From Oligella ureolytica DSM 18253 (GTDB taxonomy: Bacteria > Pseudomonadota > Gammaproteobacteria > Burkholderiales > Burkholderiaceae_B), in the NCBI RefSeq assembly GCF_000373745.1, contig NZ_KB892313.1:1-64000 (forward strand): a DNA stretch of 64,000 nucleotides. The letters are read 5' to 3'. Below are positions 9,017 through 17,979 of this stretch, one piece after another. The notes under the pieces were generated by a model. The model was given only the letters and a program-made list of their open reading frames with translations. It searched no databases and was not told the origin of the DNA. Position 1 is the first letter of the stretch. Every line of letters begins with the position of its first letter. The translations under genes were made by a program, and so were the position numbers.

Positions 9017-9291
9017 GGTTCAATTACCTCTCCACGTAATAAAAATTTAGCCATCGCTAAGGTCGTTACAAAACCTAAAAGACCAATTAAAAGACCGATA
9101 TCGTAATACCATGGGGTACGAAATAAAATACCTAACGTAAAAACCAAGAGCATGGTATTAACATAAGTGACGTCAGCACTTAAGGCGCGATCTTGTGCTG
9201 TGGGTCCTTTGATTCCGCGATACAAAGTAAGTAGATTGCTCAGAGAAAAACAAATAATAGCAAAATAGCAGGCGATATCAAGCAGACTCAT
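9013..9291 (-). CDS. mrpF: Mrp/Mnh/Pha antiporter subunit F
   Basis: 92 residues, three hydrophobic helices, matching MnhF/PhaF: an early L-LYRGIKGPTAQDRALSAD loop between the first two helices is the family signature. It is part of the membrane antiporter complex. The start overlaps the mrpE stop by one base (TAATG) and the stop overlaps mrpG, so translation is likely coupled on both sides. Confidence 0.93.
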   Translation of the reverse strand: MSLLDIACYFAIICFSLSNLLTLYRGIKGPTAQDRALSADVTYVNTMLLVFTLGILFRTPWYYDIGLLIGLLGFVTTLAMAKFLLRGEVIEP

Positions 9292-9782
9292 TATTCAAAA
9301 ATCTCCATTAACAAAGGCTCATAGCGTTCATGTACTGTACGATGCCAATCGGCTTCGTTTTCTAAACCAAATACATGTAAGTGTAAAATATAATCATTTT
9401 CAGTAAGACCGCTCCATACAGTCCCCGGCACATAATTAATAATGCAGGCCAATAAAGCAATCGCATGAGGATCCCTGATGTTAAGCGGAATATTAACGAA
9501 GTCGGCGACTGGTTGATTATCGGGCCTAGATTTAAGTGTTAGTTTTATTACGTCAAGATTTGATGCATACACGTCTTTTAGTACGATAAAGAAAAGCTTA
9601 ATCATCGCCAGAATTCGACGAGGATAGGCACGATCAGGCCGAAGACGAGTTGAAAAAAGAACAATGCCAAACGAGAGTATAAAACCAAGAGCTAGTGACC
9701 CCAAGGATAAACTGCCTGTCAGCATAATCCATGCCACAAACAGTCCGCAGGTCATCGGAATCCAAAAGAATAAACTTCTCAT
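9291..9782 (-). CDS. mrpE: Mrp/Mnh/Pha antiporter subunit E
   Basis: 163 residues of the MnhE/PhaE family: hydrophobic N-terminal helices, then a soluble C-terminal region with LLACIINYVPGTVWSGL and LHVFGLE. The open frame extends to 9845, overlapping mrpD, but a clear AGGAGG ends 8 bases before the ATG at 9782 and the protein then begins MRSLFFWIP, as expected for the family. I therefore place the start at 9782, leaving 13 bases after the mrpD stop. It is an accessory membrane subunit needed for assembly or activity of the Mrp complex. Confidence 0.92.
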   Translation of the reverse strand: MRSLFFWIPMTCGLFVAWIMLTGSLSLGSLALGFILSFGIVLFSTRLRPDRAYPRRILAMIKLFFIVLKDVYASNLDVIKLTLKSRPDNQPVADFVNIPLNIRDPHAIALLACIINYVPGTVWSGLTENDYILHLHVFGLENEADWHRTVHERYEPLLMEIFE

Positions 9783-9795
9783 ATCAATGTCCTCC

Positions 9796-11409
9796 TTATA
9801 CTGGCTGCTTTTGCATAACTGCGTTAATGTAGTGAAAAGGCTCATCCAGTGAAAGGGCTATATTATTGGTTAATTCCATCACTGAATTAGCAAAAATGCT
9901 TATCAAAACACAAGCGCTTAAAAGTAGTACGATAGGAATGGCTTCTCTCAAGCTAAGGGTAGGAATTGACACTTTGTCTGGCGCCCAAAACTTTAAAACG
10001 CCTGCGCGCATATAAGAAATCAAGGCGGCTAACCCTGAAAATATGACAAAACCTAATAACAACCAAGTATGAATTCCAGATAATTCATAGTTATTTAGTT
10101 CGAGTGCATTGGATAGCAAACCGATTTTTCCTATGAAACCTGATAGTGGTGGTAAGCCAATTAGAACAAGTGCAGCAACAATATATGAGACCCCTAAAAA
10201 AGCAAATGCGCCGGGGACCTTGATGCCGAAAACCTCTTCGGTATAATCTGTTGTAGCCTCATGCTCTGCTAAACCAAAGGCTTCCATACTCACAGAAAGT
10301 ACTGAGCTCTCATAAGTATCAACACGGCTTATCAGTTCGACCAATAAAAAGAGCGCAGATGAGGCAAGGACTGAACTGACTAAATAGTATAAGGTAGGCC
10401 CTGTCATAGAAACACCCGGCATCCCCAAGGCAGATAGCAGTACCCCCGAAGATAATATAATGCTATAACCGACTAAGCGACCTAAATTCTTTTCTGTTAA
10501 GACCCCTAAAATACCAAAAATAAGTGTAGCAATACCGATGTAGAACATCCAATCCCCACCAAATGCTGCAGGAGCTCCGGATGGCAATAATAACGAACCA
10601 ACTCTTAGGAGTGCGTAAACACCCACTTTTGTCATGATGGCAAACATGGCAGCAACCGGAGCACTGGCTGCTGAATAAGCATTTGGTAACCAGAAGTTCA
10701 ATGGCCACGCGGCGGCTTTGACCAAAAAGGCAACGCCCAGGATTGAACACGCAGCTTCAAACAACAACCTATCTTCTGCCTTTAAAGCACCTGCCTTGGC
10801 AGCCAGTTCAGCCAAGTTTAGTGTCCCGGTGATTGAGTAAATCATCGAAATACTGATTAACAATAGCGATGCTCCCAACATATTAACGGTGACATAGAGC
10901 ATGCTGGAGCTTACTCGTCTTTCGCCGGAGCCGTGTAATAGCAAACCATAGGAGGCAGCTAAAAAGACTTCAAAAAATACGAATAGGTTAAACAAATCAC
11001 CCGTTAAAAAAGCACCATTAAGGCCCATTAAAATAAACTGAAATAGGGAATAAAAATGGATCCCCACTCGATTCCACATGGCAGTAGAATAGATTAAAGC
11101 CGCAAGTCCTAAGAATCCTGTCAGGCAAAGCATGAGTGTCGCCAGCTGATCGGCAACTAAAACAATACCGATGGGCGACTGCCAATTACCTAATAGATAC
11201 ACCGCAATATTATTGCTGAGTTCATCTTCTAAATAACTGCTTGTGTAAATAAGTAAGTTAATAGAAATAAACAATTGAGCCAGTACAGAAACAAAAGAAA
11301 TTAAAGTGTTTAATTCACGTCTTTTTTCTTTTAGAAGTATGATTAAGGCACCGGCAAACAGCGGAATAATAATTAATAGAATAGGAAAGTGTCCTACATA
11401 GTCATTCAT
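9796..11409 (-). CDS. mrpD: Mrp/Mnh/Pha antiporter subunit D
   Basis: 537 residues with about 14 membrane helices. It belongs to the proton-pumping NADH-quinone oxidoreductase ND2/4/5-like family, as MrpD does, with the conserved GDLFNLFVFFEV and KAAAWPLNFWLPNAY segments; the Lys in the latter corresponds to an ion-pathway Lys. With MrpA it forms the antiport pathway. The gene overlaps mrpC by 4 bases (ATGA). An inserted hydrophilic loop between helices near 375-400 (YESSVLSVSMEAFGLAEHEA) is longer than I would expect. Confidence 0.95.
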   Translation of the reverse strand: MNDYVGHFPILLIIIPLFAGALIILLKEKRRELNTLISFVSVLAQLFISINLLIYTSSYLEDELSNNIAVYLLGNWQSPIGIVLVADQLATLMLCLTGFLGLAALIYSTAMWNRVGIHFYSLFQFILMGLNGAFLTGDLFNLFVFFEVFLAASYGLLLHGSGERRVSSSMLYVTVNMLGASLLLISISMIYSITGTLNLAELAAKAGALKAEDRLLFEAACSILGVAFLVKAAAWPLNFWLPNAYSAASAPVAAMFAIMTKVGVYALLRVGSLLLPSGAPAAFGGDWMFYIGIATLIFGILGVLTEKNLGRLVGYSIILSSGVLLSALGMPGVSMTGPTLYYLVSSVLASSALFLLVELISRVDTYESSVLSVSMEAFGLAEHEATTDYTEEVFGIKVPGAFAFLGVSYIVAALVLIGLPPLSGFIGKIGLLSNALELNNYELSGIHTWLLLGFVIFSGLAALISYMRAGVLKFWAPDKVSIPTLSLREAIPIVLLLSACVLISIFANSVMELTNNIALSLDEPFHYINAVMQKQPV

Positions 11410-11750
11410 TCCTTGCCCTCCGAGCCATCGACATGGTCAGTATTTGTTAAACCACGTTGAGCCAATAATAAGACTAAGAAAAGGGCGGTTGTAGCAAAAC
11501 CAATCACAATCGCTGTCAACACCAAGGCTTGGGGGACGGGATTTGCATAATCTTCGCTGTTAAACGCGACATCAGGATCAATTAGCGGAGGTAAACCGAC
11601 ACTTAGTAATCCACCGCCAAAAATGAATAAATTCACCGCATAACTTAAAAGTAATAAGCCCATAATCACTTGAAAAGTTCGTGAGCGTAAAATTAACCAT
11701 ACTCCGGAACCGGTAAGAACACCAATGGATAAGGCAAAAACTATTTCCAT
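11406..11750 (-). CDS. mrpC: Mrp/Mnh/Pha antiporter subunit C
   Basis: 114 residues, three hydrophobic helices, homologous to NuoK (MnhC/PhaC family). The DPVPQALVLTAIVIGFA-like segment appears here as NPVPQALVLTAIVIGFATTA. It forms part of the membrane core of the antiporter. The ribosome site (GGGA) is about 10 bases before the start; the 3' end overlaps mrpD by 4 bases. It starts 18 bp after mrpA. Confidence 0.94.
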   Translation of the reverse strand: MEIVFALSIGVLTGSGVWLILRSRTFQVIMGLLLLSYAVNLFIFGGGLLSVGLPPLIDPDVAFNSEDYANPVPQALVLTAIVIGFATTALFLVLLLAQRGLTNTDHVDGSEGKE

Positions 11751-11768
11751 TTTAAAACGTTCCCTTTG

Positions 11769-14696
11769 TTATTTTCTTGTGACTGATGGAGTGATATGCT
11801 CTGCAGCGGCTTCACCATAAATATTTTTACGGAAGTAGCGTAGCGATTGGTGAGCTAACGCGACCAACATATAAGTTGTCGTGCCCACAACGACTAAAAA
11901 CACACCTAAATCAAAGATTAAGACAGAGGATAACTGTATTTTGCCGAAGAAAGGCAGTGCGGGTTCCCAAATCATGGCTGTTAAGAAAGGTTTACCAAAT
12001 AGCATGGGTAAAACGCCGGCAGAAAGGGCTAAAACCAAACCAAAACCCAGCCAGTTTTGTGGTCTAATTCTAGATTTATCTTCGACCCAAAGCATACCGC
12101 TAACAATAAATTGAGTTAGAACACCCGTAGCAAAAATCAGGCCACCCACAAAACCTCCACCCGGTAAGTTGTGACCACGGAAGAAGAAATAAAAAGCGAT
12201 TAAGGTGGTAATAGGCATCAACATACGAGCGATAACGTTAGGCACAAGCATAGTGCCTTTTGGCAGCTTGCCGTCTTCTTTAATACGGCGAAGGTCCGTG
12301 GTCAGTTCATCGCTTGCCGGATCCAAGGCTTGAAGCATTTCTTGCGGTGGTCTGAATCGTCGTAAGAGGGCGTAGACAGCGAGCGCGACAATGGCTAAAA
12401 CGGTGATCTCACCAAAGGTATCAAAGCCACGAAAATCAACAAGGATGACGTTAACTACGTTAGTACCATGGCCTTCGGGTAGCGATTTGGAAAGAATCAC
12501 ATTGCCAATATCGCTGGTGTTTTTTGGACGCATCGTTAAGAAATAGGTTAATAGCGTCATTCCTGAACCGGCAACGATGGCAATCAGTAAGTCACGGCGA
12601 CGTCTTAATGCCAGCACAGGATCTTCGTCTAACTCACTGGTGCTCTTCTTAGGCTGTGGCAGCCAGCGCAAACCCAGTAATAATAAGACGCAAGTCACCA
12701 CTTCGACGACTAATTGAGTCAAGGCCAAGTCAGGGGCAGATAACCACACAAAGGTAGCCACGACGACGATACCGGTTGCACTTAAAAAGATAATTGCTCG
12801 GAAGCGATTATATTGAGCATGATGAGCTGCAAGCACAGCGCCCAAGCAGCCCACAATCCAGAGCGCCAAGAAGTACCAATTCACCTCAGCCAACGTGGGT
12901 TTTGGAGCATCATAGCGTCCCACTAATGGTAAGGCGGCAACGGTGATGGTAATAAGAACAACCCACAGCAATTGAACTTGCATGCGTTCTGAAGATGTCC
13001 ATCGAACGGCATGATAAGAAAACGCATCAACCGCATCCATCAGCCTATCATACAGACGACGACCATCTAAACGCTGTGTAAATGGCGTGATATCTGTGTG
13101 TTCGTTTAGTGAACGATTCATAATCAAGGCCAGTAGCACACCACCGACTAGTGCAAATACACTCATGAGCAGTGGTAAATTAAAGCCATGCCAAATCGCT
13201 AAGCTGTACTCAACATCGTGGTTTTCACCTAACACCGACGCAGTAGCAGTTTCAACAAATGCACCGATAGTCGATTGGGGCATGAGACCGACAAGCACAC
13301 AAATACTCACTAAAATAGCGATAGGTGCAAGCATCAGTTTTGGTGGTTCATGAGGCTGTTTGGGCAGGTTTTCTATCGTCGATTGACCGAAAAATACGCT
13401 TGCGATCATGCGATAAGAGTAAGCGACACTAAAAATACTGCCAAATAGCGCGAAGACAGGCAGTATGTAGGGATTAATCGGCGCTGTATCGACAAATAGC
13501 GTTTCTGTGAAAAACATCTCCTTGGAGATAAAACCATTTAATAACGGTACACCAGCCATGGCTGCGGTCGCAACAATGGCTAAAATAGTGGTGATCGGCA
13601 TGAATTTGCGTAACCCACCTAAAACAGTGATATCGCGAGTCCCCGTTTCATGGTCAACAATACCGGCAACCATAAATAAAGAGGCCTTAAAGGTTGCGTG
13701 GTTAAGCACATGGAAAATAGCCACAATCACTGCTAAGGCACTATTTAAGCCAAGTAGGGTACAAATCATGCCTAAATGGCTAATGGTTGAATAAGCTAAA
13801 ATTCCTTTAAGGTCTTTTTCAAATAAGGCGTTATAGGCGCCCATGGCATAGGTAATGATCCCGGCACCACCCACCACATAGAACCAAAGATCAGTGCCTG
13901 ACAAAATAGGCCAAAAGCGGGTTAATGCAAAAATACCGACCTTGACTAAGGTCGCCGAATGTAGGTAAGCAGACACCGGTGTGGGCGCTGCCATGGCATT
14001 GGGCAACCAAAAGTGGAAAGGAAACTGTGCACTCTTGGTTAAACAGCCAATCGCAAAGGTAATAAGAATAACCGGATAATATTGACTGTATTTGATTAAA
14101 TTACCGGATTGTAAAATAACCTCTAAATCATAGCTGCCGGCCACGTAGCCCATCATCAGAACGGAAGCTAAGAGAGCAAAACCACCGGTCGCGGTGATGG
14201 TTAATGACAACCTTGCACCACGACGAGCATCGGCTCGATGGTACCAATAAGCAATCAACAGAAAAGAAGCCATGCTTGTCAGCTCCCAGAAAACCACCAT
14301 TTGAATGACGTTTCCTGATAGAACTAAGCCGAGCATGGAGCCCATAAAAATCAAAAAATAAGCATAAAATCGCGCTCTGGGATCAGCCGGATCAAGATAG
14401 TAGCGAGCATAGAGTGAAATTAATGCGCCCATGCCTGAGACAATGAGTGCAAAGACATAAGATAGGCCATCCATACGGAAGGTAAAGGCCAGATCTAAAG
14501 AGGGGATCCAAGCGTAATGCTCAACGAGCGCTTCACCACCGCCTAAAATATGCTGTGTCTGTGAAAGGACTAGAGCAAAACAGGCGAGTGCTGTCACTAA
14601 TGATAATAAAGACTCGCGATTGCGTGTATTCCTTGGCAACAAAGCAGCAACAAGCGAAGCAAAAAAAGGAAGTAGAGTAATGTAAACTAAAAACAT
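11769..14696 (-). CDS. mrpA: Mrp/Mnh/Pha antiporter fused subunit A-B
   Basis: 975 residues. Residues 1 to about 790 are MrpA: an ND5-like core with about 14 helices (WELTSMASFLLIAYW; KSAQFPFHFWLPNAM with an ion-path Lys), followed by the extra C-terminal helices typical of MrpA. Residues about 820-960 are an MrpB domain (TMLVPNVIARMLMP; GHNLPGGGFVGGL). Fused A-B subunits define the six-gene (group 2, Pha-type) Mrp operons. The complex exchanges Na+ or K+ for H+ and serves salt or alkaline tolerance. It starts 14 bp after the sigma/anti-sigma fusion gene, which indicates one operon. Confidence 0.95.
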   Translation of the reverse strand: MFLVYITLLPFFASLVAALLPRNTRNRESLLSLVTALACFALVLSQTQHILGGGEALVEHYAWIPSLDLAFTFRMDGLSYVFALIVSGMGALISLYARYYLDPADPRARFYAYFLIFMGSMLGLVLSGNVIQMVVFWELTSMASFLLIAYWYHRADARRGARLSLTITATGGFALLASVLMMGYVAGSYDLEVILQSGNLIKYSQYYPVILITFAIGCLTKSAQFPFHFWLPNAMAAPTPVSAYLHSATLVKVGIFALTRFWPILSGTDLWFYVVGGAGIITYAMGAYNALFEKDLKGILAYSTISHLGMICTLLGLNSALAVIVAIFHVLNHATFKASLFMVAGIVDHETGTRDITVLGGLRKFMPITTILAIVATAAMAGVPLLNGFISKEMFFTETLFVDTAPINPYILPVFALFGSIFSVAYSYRMIASVFFGQSTIENLPKQPHEPPKLMLAPIAILVSICVLVGLMPQSTIGAFVETATASVLGENHDVEYSLAIWHGFNLPLLMSVFALVGGVLLALIMNRSLNEHTDITPFTQRLDGRRLYDRLMDAVDAFSYHAVRWTSSERMQVQLLWVVLITITVAALPLVGRYDAPKPTLAEVNWYFLALWIVGCLGAVLAAHHAQYNRFRAIIFLSATGIVVVATFVWLSAPDLALTQLVVEVVTCVLLLLGLRWLPQPKKSTSELDEDPVLALRRRRDLLIAIVAGSGMTLLTYFLTMRPKNTSDIGNVILSKSLPEGHGTNVVNVILVDFRGFDTFGEITVLAIVALAVYALLRRFRPPQEMLQALDPASDELTTDLRRIKEDGKLPKGTMLVPNVIARMLMPITTLIAFYFFFRGHNLPGGGFVGGLIFATGVLTQFIVSGMLWVEDKSRIRPQNWLGFGLVLALSAGVLPMLFGKPFLTAMIWEPALPFFGKIQLSSVLIFDLGVFLVVVGTTTYMLVALAHQSLRYFRKNIYGEAAAEHITPSVTRK

Positions 14697-14710
14697 GTAA
14701 AAAACTTCCT

Positions 14711-16081
14711 TTATTCTGTATTTAAGCTAACAACTGGACCCTGAAAAAGTATGCTGCCGCGTGGCTTGCTGGCACTTGGCGTGTTTTTGGGTTCTAGGCT
14801 GATGTAAAAAATCTGATTTGGCTGAATCTCGCCTAAATTTTGTAATTCAAAGGCATTGGTCTTGGTGGCATCCAAAATAGCAACTGCCTGCATCGTGCGC
14901 CCTTTGTCTTTGCTGCTCCATAGCTGCAAATCGACATTTGATTGGCCTACTTGTTGGTAAGCGGGTGTAATCAACGCTTGACCTTTTTGGTTGATTTTTA
15001 AAGTCCATCCAACCGTAGGGTTGGCAGAACGATCGGATAAAACGGCAACCCAATGTAATGAGTTGGACGAGGAAGGCCAAAAAAGAACAGCCAAAGCAAA
15101 GAGTAAACATGCCAAGCCCAGGCATTGCCAAAACTTAATTGATCGCCATAAAAAGTGCAATCGTAGACCTAAAGGCATTTTTTTACCGTCTTTGGTCAAT
15201 GTGGCTACTTTTTGCTGAAGAGCTTGATCTGCTTCTGAGGGACCATCGTGATAAGCAGAGTCGTATTCCTTACGCTCTTGCTCTTTTTGTTGATGATGAA
15301 GTGCTTTGAGCTTGCTGCTCAATGACTTCCAAACACTTGAATCTAGGGAATATGGCTGTAGTTGAGCAATAAACTCAGTAAATAACTCTTCCCATAACAA
15401 AATAATATAAGTACTATCTTTTGTCTTGTCAATAATGTCGTCGACCTGACGCAAATCACCTTCGCTCATGCCGCCTAATACAAATTCACCGAGCAACAGA
15501 CCCTCTTCATGGCGGGGTAAGTGTGGTAGTGAACGAGCTAGATGATGTAAACCGATACTTAGATCTTCTTTGAGACGACCTAAAGGAATGCCCATGCGCG
15601 TAGCAGTAACTGCCTGCAAATCAGGGCTTAAATAAACAGTAAGTAACGAGCTTTGCTGCTCTTCGGTGAGTTGTTCGAAATAATAATGAAAGGTTTCTTC
15701 AGTTTGAATTTCAGGATTTAACTCTTCTTGCACCTCTCGCATGCCTATCGGCTTAAATGCCGGCTCCTTAGCAAGGGCGAGGGCATGCGTTTGATAGTTT
15801 TCTCTGTAATGCTCACGAATTTGATGACGTAAAACACTGTAAATCCAGCCTCGGGCAGAGCCAATATCCTCAGTATAACTATCCGCATTTTCCCAGATAA
15901 TAACAAAGGTTTTTAATAGGACTTGCTGAGCAGATTGCTCATGAATAAGCGATTGCCGAGCTAGAGTCATCATGGACTCAGCTTCGGAATCAAATAGTTG
16001 CTGCAACGCCTTTTTATGCTTTTTTGCGATTGCAAACAATAACTTTTGAAGATGTTGTGAACTGTTTTTGTTTAACTTCAT
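14711..16081 (-). CDS. fused ECF sigma factor-like / RskA-type anti-sigma protein
   Basis: 456 residues that read as two proteins in one. Residues about 20-93 resemble sigma-70 region 2 (core F---W then GSARGWIYSVLRHQIREHYR), and about 138-187 resemble region 4 (GIPLGRLKEDLSIGLHHLARSL). Residues 190-260 look like the cytoplasmic part of an RskA-type anti-sigma factor (LLLGEFVLGGMSEGDLRQVDDII). One membrane helix lies at about 315-335, and residues 343-455 match the RskA C-terminal domain with its GSILFQGPVV end. The acidic residues usual in region 2 (AEDLVQE-F) are replaced (AQQVLLKTF), so core-polymerase binding may be altered. A single ATG at 16081 starts it; it is the first gene of the mrp operon. 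The homology is read by eye, so domain limits are approximate. Confidence 0.8.
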   Translation of the reverse strand: MKLNKNSSQHLQKLLFAIAKKHKKALQQLFDSEAESMMTLARQSLIHEQSAQQVLLKTFVIIWENADSYTEDIGSARGWIYSVLRHQIREHYRENYQTHALALAKEPAFKPIGMREVQEELNPEIQTEETFHYYFEQLTEEQQSSLLTVYLSPDLQAVTATRMGIPLGRLKEDLSIGLHHLARSLPHLPRHEEGLLLGEFVLGGMSEGDLRQVDDIIDKTKDSTYIILLWEELFTEFIAQLQPYSLDSSVWKSLSSKLKALHHQQKEQERKEYDSAYHDGPSEADQALQQKVATLTKDGKKMPLGLRLHFLWRSIKFWQCLGLACLLFALAVLFWPSSSNSLHWVAVLSDRSANPTVGWTLKINQKGQALITPAYQQVGQSNVDLQLWSSKDKGRTMQAVAILDATKTNAFELQNLGEIQPNQIFYISLEPKNTPSASKPRGSILFQGPVVSLNTE

Positions 16082-16163
16082 GAGGCATGCTTTGTACTGG
16101 GTTTTTAGATGTAAACTTAAGTTTGTCTCGTAAGAAAAATATTATAGTTGAGAGTAAGTAGCT

Positions 16164-16949
16164 ATGGCAGAGATAGCCTTTCCTTTTTTAAACAACTTCA
16201 GTCTCCATGGTAAAAACGCGTTAATTTCAGGTTCTAGCAGCGGCTTAGGTCTAGCCATGGGAATGGCCTTTGCAAAAAGCGGTGCTAATGTTATTTTAAA
16301 TGGCCGCAATAAATCCACCTTAATTCGTTTAAAGCAACAAGCCTTAGAGGAGGGGTTGAGTGTCGACTACCTATGTGCAGATTTAGCAGATTTTGAAGCA
16401 ATTGACGGTGCGATTAAAGAAATTAATAACAAATACGGCGCACTTGATATTTTAATCAATAATATCGGAATGCGCATAAGAAAATCACTAAATGATTTTA
16501 ATCAAGATGAAATTTTGCTCATGGTTCATCAAAACTTAAGTGCAGCGATCTATCTTTCACAGCAGGCTATTTCTTTAATGTCAGCGCAAGGCTGGGGTCG
16601 TATTATTACTATTTCGTCCATCGCCGGACGCCTGGCTAGAGCAGGGGATACAGTGTATCCGATCACTAAAATGGGGTTAGAGGGCATGGTGAGAAGTTTA
16701 GCTGTGCAATATGCCCACCTAGGCATTACGAGCAATGGCATCGCGCCGGGTTTTTTTGCGACCGAACAAAACCTGTCAATGATGTCAACGGAAGAAGAAA
16801 AAGCAAGGCATGTGGCGCGCGTGCCCATGAAGCGATGGGGAGAACCGGAAGAGCTGGCAGGAGCAGCCGTTTTTTTAGCGTCTGAGGCTGCATCCTATGT
16901 TAATGGTCAGATTTTAACGATCGACGGGGGACTCACTGCCAGCTTTTAG
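16164..16949 (+). CDS. SDR family NAD(P)-dependent oxidoreductase
   Basis: 261 residues of the classical short-chain dehydrogenase/reductase type. Nucleotide-binding ISGSSSGLGLA is near 21-31, the NN-G motif near 100 (NNIG rather than NNAG), catalytic Ser near 151 and YPITK as the YxxxK motif near 171-175, with a C-terminal NGQILTIDGGL. The overall pattern is closest to gluconate 5-dehydrogenase or 3-ketoacyl-ACP reductase-like SDRs; the substrate cannot be told from sequence. It is divergent from the sigma/anti-sigma gene and convergent with a Bug protein gene 20 bp away. Confidence 0.85.
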   Translation: MAEIAFPFLNNFSLHGKNALISGSSSGLGLAMGMAFAKSGANVILNGRNKSTLIRLKQQALEEGLSVDYLCADLADFEAIDGAIKEINNKYGALDILINNIGMRIRKSLNDFNQDEILLMVHQNLSAAIYLSQQAISLMSAQGWGRIITISSIAGRLARAGDTVYPITKMGLEGMVRSLAVQYAHLGITSNGIAPGFFATEQNLSMMSTEEEKARHVARVPMKRWGEPEELAGAAVFLASEAASYVNGQILTIDGGLTASF

Positions 16950-16968
16950 CCAGAGTTATGTGAGGCCT

Positions 16969-17958
16969 TTACATCTCGAGCGACAAGCTTTCGATTAATG
17001 GTTTCCAACGATGAGTTTCTTCTTGCATATAGGCTTTAAACTCTTCAGGTGTGGATGGCGTTGGCTCCATGTATTGAGCTCTTAATGCCTTAATAACAGA
17101 AGGTTCATTAAGTGCATCATACAAGGCTTTTTGTAGTTGATTTTTGATGTTTTGCGGTACTTTATTTGAAATAACAAAACCAGACCAAGCCGCACCCACA
17201 ATATCCGCTGTGCCTGTTTCTTTGATTGTTGGTACATCAGCGAGGGCTTCGATTCTTTCAGCACCCGTTTGTGCTAATAATTTCAAACGACCATCCTCAG
17301 CCAAAGGTACCAGTGCTATTGGTGCTAATGCGGTAAATTGTGTATCGCCGGCAATTAATGAGTTTAATGCTTGTGGTGATGAGCTATAAGGAATGGCTGT
17401 CGCTTCACCATCAATCGCTTGTAGGAAAAGGGCTTGTATCAGATGAGAGCCTGAACCAGTTCCCGGAGTGGCGTAGTTTAGTGCATTACGGTCCTTTTTG
17501 ATTTCTTCAGCCAGCTCTTCCAAACTTTCAATGCCACTGGCAGTTGAGACAGCAATAACATTAGGCTGTGTAACGGCAAGAGTAAGCGGGTAAAGGTCTT
17601 TATTAGGATCGTAATTTAGATTTTTGTATAAAAACTGGTTATAAACCAAAGGCCCATTGATGCTGATACCAAAGGTATAGCCATCCGGTTTGGCTCTTGC
17701 AATTGCGCCGGTACCTATATTACCCCCGGCACCGGGACGATTATCCACTACGATGCTTTGATTGAGTGTTTTTGAAGCTTCAGTCGCTACGATACGCGCG
17801 ATCTGATCGGGTGTAGAGCCCGGACCAAAGGGCACGATTAAGCGAATCTCTTTATTTGGCCAAGCGTTTGCATCTTGGGCTTGGGCGGCGCTGAAGGCAA
17901 CGAAACTGCTAAGCATTAATGTTGCGCTAATTGCTTTTTTGACAAGAATTGATTTCAT
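16969..17958 (-). CDS. Bug-family tripartite tricarboxylate transporter substrate-binding protein
   Basis: 329 residues with a cleavable signal peptide (about 28 residues, ending AAQAQ). The Bug/TctC hallmarks are present: WPNKEIRLIVPFGPGSTPDQIAR near 32, VVDNRPGAGGNIG near 75, and KPDGYT near 96. Such periplasmic proteins capture carboxylates, amino acids or similar ligands, and are very numerous in Alcaligenaceae. No TctA/TctB permease genes are nearby, so the partner is unknown. It follows two small exported proteins on the same strand with a 21-bp gap and may be cotranscribed with them. Confidence 0.9.
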   Translation of the reverse strand: MKSILVKKAISATLMLSSFVAFSAAQAQDANAWPNKEIRLIVPFGPGSTPDQIARIVATEASKTLNQSIVVDNRPGAGGNIGTGAIARAKPDGYTFGISINGPLVYNQFLYKNLNYDPNKDLYPLTLAVTQPNVIAVSTASGIESLEELAEEIKKDRNALNYATPGTGSGSHLIQALFLQAIDGEATAIPYSSSPQALNSLIAGDTQFTALAPIALVPLAEDGRLKLLAQTGAERIEALADVPTIKETGTADIVGAAWSGFVISNKVPQNIKNQLQKALYDALNEPSVIKALRAQYMEPTPSTPEEFKAYMQEETHRWKPLIESLSLEM

Positions 17959-17979
17959 TTAAAACTTCCAAAACTAAGG

